A stretch of 64,000 bases of DNA from Chimonanthus salicifolius (Eukaryota > Streptophyta > Magnoliopsida > Laurales > Calycanthaceae). Under the pieces are notes generated by a model that saw only the letters and a list, made by a program, of their open reading frames with translations, was not told where the DNA came from and made no database searches. Positions 58,701-64,000 of the stretch are shown here, piece after piece (the first letter of the stretch is position 1; the number at the start of each line of letters is the position of its first letter). The stretch covers positions 71,196,781 through 71,260,780 of the forward strand of contig CM023539.1 in NCBI GenBank assembly GCA_013350335.1, in the 5' to 3' direction. The position numbers and the translations under genes were made by a program.

Positions 58701-61700
58701 TTAAAGCTTACGCACATTAGAAGAAATTATGGACATCACTACAGGTATGTCTTTCTTCATCATCCTTTTCATTTTCATTTCCATTTCTTTATTATGGTGA
58801 TAGTGATTGGTGAATTTGATGAGGGTAATAGATTATGGTTTGATTTGTGTTGATTGTAATGGATTAAAATGATGATAGCTTTTAAGGATATTAAGGCTTA
58901 TGACGTTTCACTTTTAGCTTAGTGAGAAAGATGAAAGATGAAAGATCGTAACTATTAAAATAGTTCAAAATCTCAAAACTTCTTCTTCACTTCGTTATAG
59001 ATTGATTTGAGTTTGTTGGTTTTCGATTTTTACCGAGTTTTATTGATTTTCTTAAATTGTATAATGTCTTAAGTTTTTTCGAGTCAACCGAGTTAGGCCG
59101 AGAAGTATTGAGATTTTGGACTAAATTTTAAATTTTTTACGATCTTAACATATAATATTTGCTCAATGTGAATTATATAACGTGTTAATACTTTATATCT
59201 TTACATTTTTGTTACGGTGGTTTCTGATAGAAATTGATTTGATGATTTCTTGTTTTGTTTGGGGAGGGGGAGTGGGTGTAGGATATATTTTGTGACAAAG
59301 GGATGGAAAAACAATCAATTACATGTTTTCAGGCACTACAATAAGTCAGCGACATCAGTCATTATTGGTATGCCTTTTTTTAATTTGTATGTGTTTGCCT
59401 TTTTTAATTATGATAATTTAATGATGGTGATGATGTTAGATAGATGATTGCATGAAAGTCATTAAGACATGAGAAGAAGTGACTAACACGTGATCAATTG
59501 CATGTTTGATCATCATTAATTACGTAACATGTGAGTATTGAATGTCTTTATATTGTTATTATAGTATAACTTATTAGAATTTGATTCGATTATTTCGTAT
59601 TTTATTTATTGTGCCCAGTGGCGGAGGTGATTACGCACCATATGGGGTTGGTGATTGCGTTCAAGTATTTCTTTTTCTGTTTTTTTTTTAATGTATAATG
59701 ATAGTGTGTTGATGATGGTAAATAGATTATGGTGATGAAGGTTGTAATGAAGACGTTGAACCATGTTCCATTTAAAGCTTACGCACATTAGAAGAAATTA
59801 TGGACATCACTACAGGTATGTCTTTCTTCATCATCCTTTTCATTTTCATTTCCATTTCTTTATTATGGTGATAATGATTGGTGAATTTGATGAGGGTAAT
59901 AGATTATGGTTTGATTTGTGTTGATGGTAATGGATTAAAATGATGATAGCTTTTAAGGATGTTAAGGCTTAGGACGTTTCACTTTTAGCATAGTGAGAAA
60001 GATGTAGCATGAAAGATCGTAACTATTAAAATAGTTCAAAATCTCAAAACTTCATCTTCACTTGGTTATAGATTGATTTGAGTTTGTTGGTTTTTCGACT
60101 TTTACCGAGTTTTATTGATTTTCTTAAATTGTATAATGTCTTAAGTTTTTTCGAGTAAACCGAGTTAGGCCGAGAAGAATTGAGATTTTGGACTAAATTT
60201 TAAATTTTTTACGATCTGAACATATAATATTTGTTCAATGTGAATTATATAACGTGTTAATACTTTATATCTTTACATTTTTGTTACGGTAGTTTCTGAT
60301 AGAAATTGATTTGATGATTTCTTGTTTTGTTTGGGAAGGGGGAGTGGGTGTAGGATATATTTTGTGACAAAGGGATGAAAAAACAATCAATTACATGTTT
60401 TCAAGCACTACAACAAGTCAGCGACATCAGTCATTATTGGTATGCCTTTTTTTAATTTGTATGTGTTTGCTTTTTTTAATTATGATAATTTAATGATGGT
60501 GATGATGTTAGATAGATGATTGAATTAAAGTCATTAATACATGAGAAGAAGTGACTAACACGTGATCAATTGCATGTTTGATCATCATTAATTACGTAAC
60601 ATGTGAGTATTGAATGTCTTTATATTGTTATTATAGTACAACTTATTAGAATTTGATTTGATTATTTCGTATTTTATTTATTGTGCCCAGTGGCGTAGGT
60701 GATTGCGCACCATATGGGGTTGGTGATTGCGTTCAAGTATTTCTTTTTCTATTTATAATGATAGTGTGTTGATGATGGCAAATAGATTATGGTGATGAAG
60801 GTTGTGATGAAGACGTTGAACCATGTTCCATTTAAAGCTTACGCACATTAGAATAAATTATGGACATCACTATAAGTATGTCTTTCTTCATCATCCTTTT
60901 CATTTTCATTTCCATTTCTTTATTATGATGATAATGATTGCTGAATTTGATGAGGGTAATAGATTATGGTTTGAAATGTATTGATGCTAATGGATTAAAA
61001 TGATGATAGCTTTTAAGGATATTAAGGCTTAGGACATTTCACTTTTGGCATAGTGAGAAAGATGTTGCATTAAAGATCGTAATTATTAAAATAGTTCAAA
61101 ATCTCAAAACTTCATCTTCACTTGGTTAAAGATTGATTTGAGTTTGTTGGTTTTTCGACTTTTACCGAGTTTTATTGATTTTCTTAAATTGTATAATGTC
61201 TTAAGGTTTTTCGCGTCAACCGAGTTACGCCGAGAAGAATTGAGATTTTGGACTAAATTTTAAATTTTTTACGATCTTAACATATAATATTTGCTCAATG
61301 TGAATTATATAACGTGTTAATACTTTATATCTTTACATTTTTGTTACGGTAGTTTCTGATAGAAATTGATTTGATGATTTCTTGTTTTGTTTGGGGAGGG
61401 GGAGTGGGTGTAGGATATATTTTTTGACAAAGGGATGGAAAAACAATCAATTACATGTTTTCAAGCACTACAACAAGTCAGCGACATCAGTCATTATTGG
61501 TATGCCTTTTTTTAATTTGTTTGTGTTTTCCTTTTTTAATTATGATAATTTAATGATGGTGATGATGTTAGATAGATGATTGCATTAAAGTCATTAACAC
61601 ATGAGAAGAAGTGACTAACACGTGATCAATTGCATGTTTGATCATCATTAATTACGTAACATGTGAGTATTGAATGTCTTTATATTGTTATTATAGTACA

Positions 61701-64000
61701 ACTTATTAGAATTTGATTCGATTATTTTGTATTTTTTTATTGTGCCAAGTGGCGGAGGTGATTGCGCACCATATGGGGTTGGTGATTGCGTTCAAGTATT
61801 TCTTTTTCTGTTTTTTTTTTTTATTTATAATGATAGTGTGTTGATGATGGTAAATAGATTATGGTGATGAAGGTTGTGATGAAGACGTTGAACCATGTTC
61901 CATTTAAAGCTTACGCACATTAGAAGAAATTATGGACATCACTACAGGTATGTCTTTCTTCATCATCCTTTTCATTTTCATTTCCATTTCTTTATTATGA
62001 TGATAATGATTGGTGAATTTGATGAGGGTAATAGATTATAGTTTGAAATGTGTTGATGCTAATGGATTAAAATGATGATAGCTTTTAAGGATTTTAAGGC
62101 TTAGGACATTTCACTATTGGCATAGTGAGAAAGATGTTGCATTAAAGATCGTAATTATTAAAATAGTTTAAAATCTCAAAACTTCATCTTCACTTGGTTA
62201 AAGATTGATTTGAGTTTGTTGGTTTTTCGACTTTTAGCGAGTTTTATTGGTTTTCTTAAATTGTATAATGTCTTAAGTTTTTTCGAGTCAGCCGAGTTAG
62301 GCCCAGAAGAATTGAGATTTTGGACTAAATTTTAAATTTTTTACGATCTTAACATATAATATTTGCTCAATGTGAATTATATAACGTGTTAATACTTTAT
62401 ATTTTTACATTTTTGTTACGGTGGTTTCTGATAGAAATTGATTTGATGATTTCTTGTTTTGTTTGGGGAGGGGGAGTGGGTGTAGGATATATTTTGTGAC
62501 AAAGGGATGGAAAAACAATCAATTACATGTTTTCAAGCACTACAACAAGTCAGCGACATCAGTCATTATTGGTATGCCTTTTTTTAATTTGTATGTGTTT
62601 GCCTTTTTTAATTATGATAATTTAATGATGGTGATGATGTTAGATAGATGATTGCATTAAAGTCATTAACACATGAGAAGAAGTGACTAACACGTGATCA
62701 ATTGCATGTTTGATCATCATTAATTACGTAACATGTGAGTATTGAATGTCTTTATATTGTTATTATAGTACAACTTATTAGAATTTGATTCGATTATTTC
62801 GTATTTTATTTATTGTGCCCATTGGCAGAGGTGATTGCGCACCATATGGGGTTGGTTATTGCGTTCAAGTATTTCTTTTTCTGTTTTTTTTTTTTTTTTT
62901 ATGTATAATGATAGTGTGTTGATGATGGTAAATAGATTATGGTGATGAAGGTTGTGATGAAGACGTTGAACCATGTTCCATTTAAAGCTTACGCACATTA
63001 GAAGAAATTATGGACATCACTACAGGTATTTCTTTCTTCATCATCCTTTTCATTTTCATTTCCATTTCTTTATTATGGTGATAATGATTGGTGAATTTGA
63101 TGAGGGTAATAGATTATGGTTTGATTTGTGTTGATGGTAATGGATTAAAATGATGATAGCTTTTAAGGATATTAAGGCTTAGGACGTTTCATTTTTAGCT
63201 TAGTGAGAAAGATGAAAGATGAAAGATCGTAACTATTAAAATAGTTCAAAATCTCAAAACTTCATCTTCACTTGGTTATAGATTGATTTGAGTTTGTTGG
63301 TTTTTCGACTTTTACCGAGTTTTATTGATTTTCTTAAATTGTATAATATCTTAAGTTTTTTCGAGTCAACCGAGTTAGGCCGAGAAGAATTGAGATTTTG
63401 GATTAAATTTTAAATTTTTTACGATCTTAACATATAATATTTGCTCAATGTGAATTATATAACGTGTCAATACTTTATATCTGTACATTTTTGTTATGGT
63501 ACTTTCTGATAGAAATTGATTTGATGATTTCTTTTTTTTGTTTGGGGAGGGGGAGTGGGTGTAGGATATATTTTGTGACAAAGGGATGGAAACACAATCA
63601 ATTACATGTTTTCAAGCACTACAACAAGTCATCGACATCAGTCATTATTGGTATGCCTTTTTTTAATTTGTATGTGTTTGCCTTTTTTAATTATGATAAT
63701 TTAATGATGGTGATGATGTTAGATAGATGATTGCATTAAAGTCATTAACACATGAGAAGAAGTGACTAACATGTGATCAATTGCATGTTTGATCATCATT
63801 AATTACGTAACATGTGAGTATTGAATGTCTTTATATTGTTATTATAGTACAACTTATTAGAATTTGATTCGATTATTTCGTATTTTATTTATTGTGCCCA
63901 GTGGCGGAGGTGATTGCGCACCATATGGGGTTGGTGATTGCGTTCAAGTATTTCTTTTTCTGTTTTTTTTTTTTTTTTTATGTATAATGATAGTGTGTTG
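55751..64000 (+). repeat. Satellite array 3, ~7.7 monomers of ~1.07 kb
   Basis: The landmark GTGGGTGTAGG recurs near 56071, 57131, 58202, 59272, 60344, 61404, 62476 and 63555 (spacing 1060-1079 bp). The array runs from the gap to the window end, opposite in orientation to arrays 1 and 2. Monomer variants recur four or five units apart, pointing to higher-order structure. Each unit has three short exon-like segments with AG before and often GT after (for example TGTAG before GATATATTTTGTGAC and GGTATGCC after). Confidence 0.93.

Overview
This is plant nuclear DNA, almost certainly from a flowering plant. It has intron-rich plant gene families (an LRR-VIII-2 receptor-like kinase and the SCAR/WAVE subunit PIROGI), dense degenerate retroelements (LINE, TRIM-type LTRs, SINE), hAT-type MITEs and a ~1.07 kb satellite. 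The species cannot be told from this sequence. Nothing bacterial, viral or organellar was seen. Two runs of exactly 100 N (22878-22977 and 55651-55750) split the window into three scaffolded contigs: A (1-22877), B (22978-55650) and C (55751-64000).

Contig A: an unidentified 5' stretch with a probable short copia-like LTR (1378-1553); a four-monomer satellite block (about 2353-6645); then a broken minus-strand LRR receptor kinase (6646-21336). Its exons read right to left: eight visible LRR exons, then four kinase exons. The malectin, transmembrane and P-loop exons were not found. Its introns are full of insertions: a LINE RNase H fragment, two hAT-like MITEs with 8 bp target duplications, a solo LTR and a TRIM inserted into that solo LTR. 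A SINE lies to its right.

Contig B starts inside the same satellite, passes an old diverged monomer, then repeats 10.4 kb of the contig A kinase locus (25649-36057). This second copy shares the MITEs and solo LTR, lacks the TRIM, and carries many small indels. It may be a tandem duplicate or an uncollapsed second haplotype. Beyond its breakpoint (36057) come a GC-rich patch, a ~0.95 kb fold-back element, a 49 bp minisatellite, LINE pieces and an alpha/beta-hydrolase gene fragment. The last four coding exons of PIROGI follow on the minus strand (46879-55551). They are intact, and their introns hold a LINE with poly(A), another LINE fragment and a solo TRIM-family LTR.

Contig C is about 8 kb of the same satellite in the opposite orientation, with signs of a four- to five-monomer higher-order repeat.

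The only locus in view that looks functional is the 3' part of PIROGI. The two kinase copies look like pseudogenes with partly different lesions. The most unusual structure is the TRIM at 12292-13014: its 5' LTR is a 429 bp near-perfect palindrome centred on a short hairpin that a related solo LTR (50528-50868) already carries. This suggests a snap-back origin.
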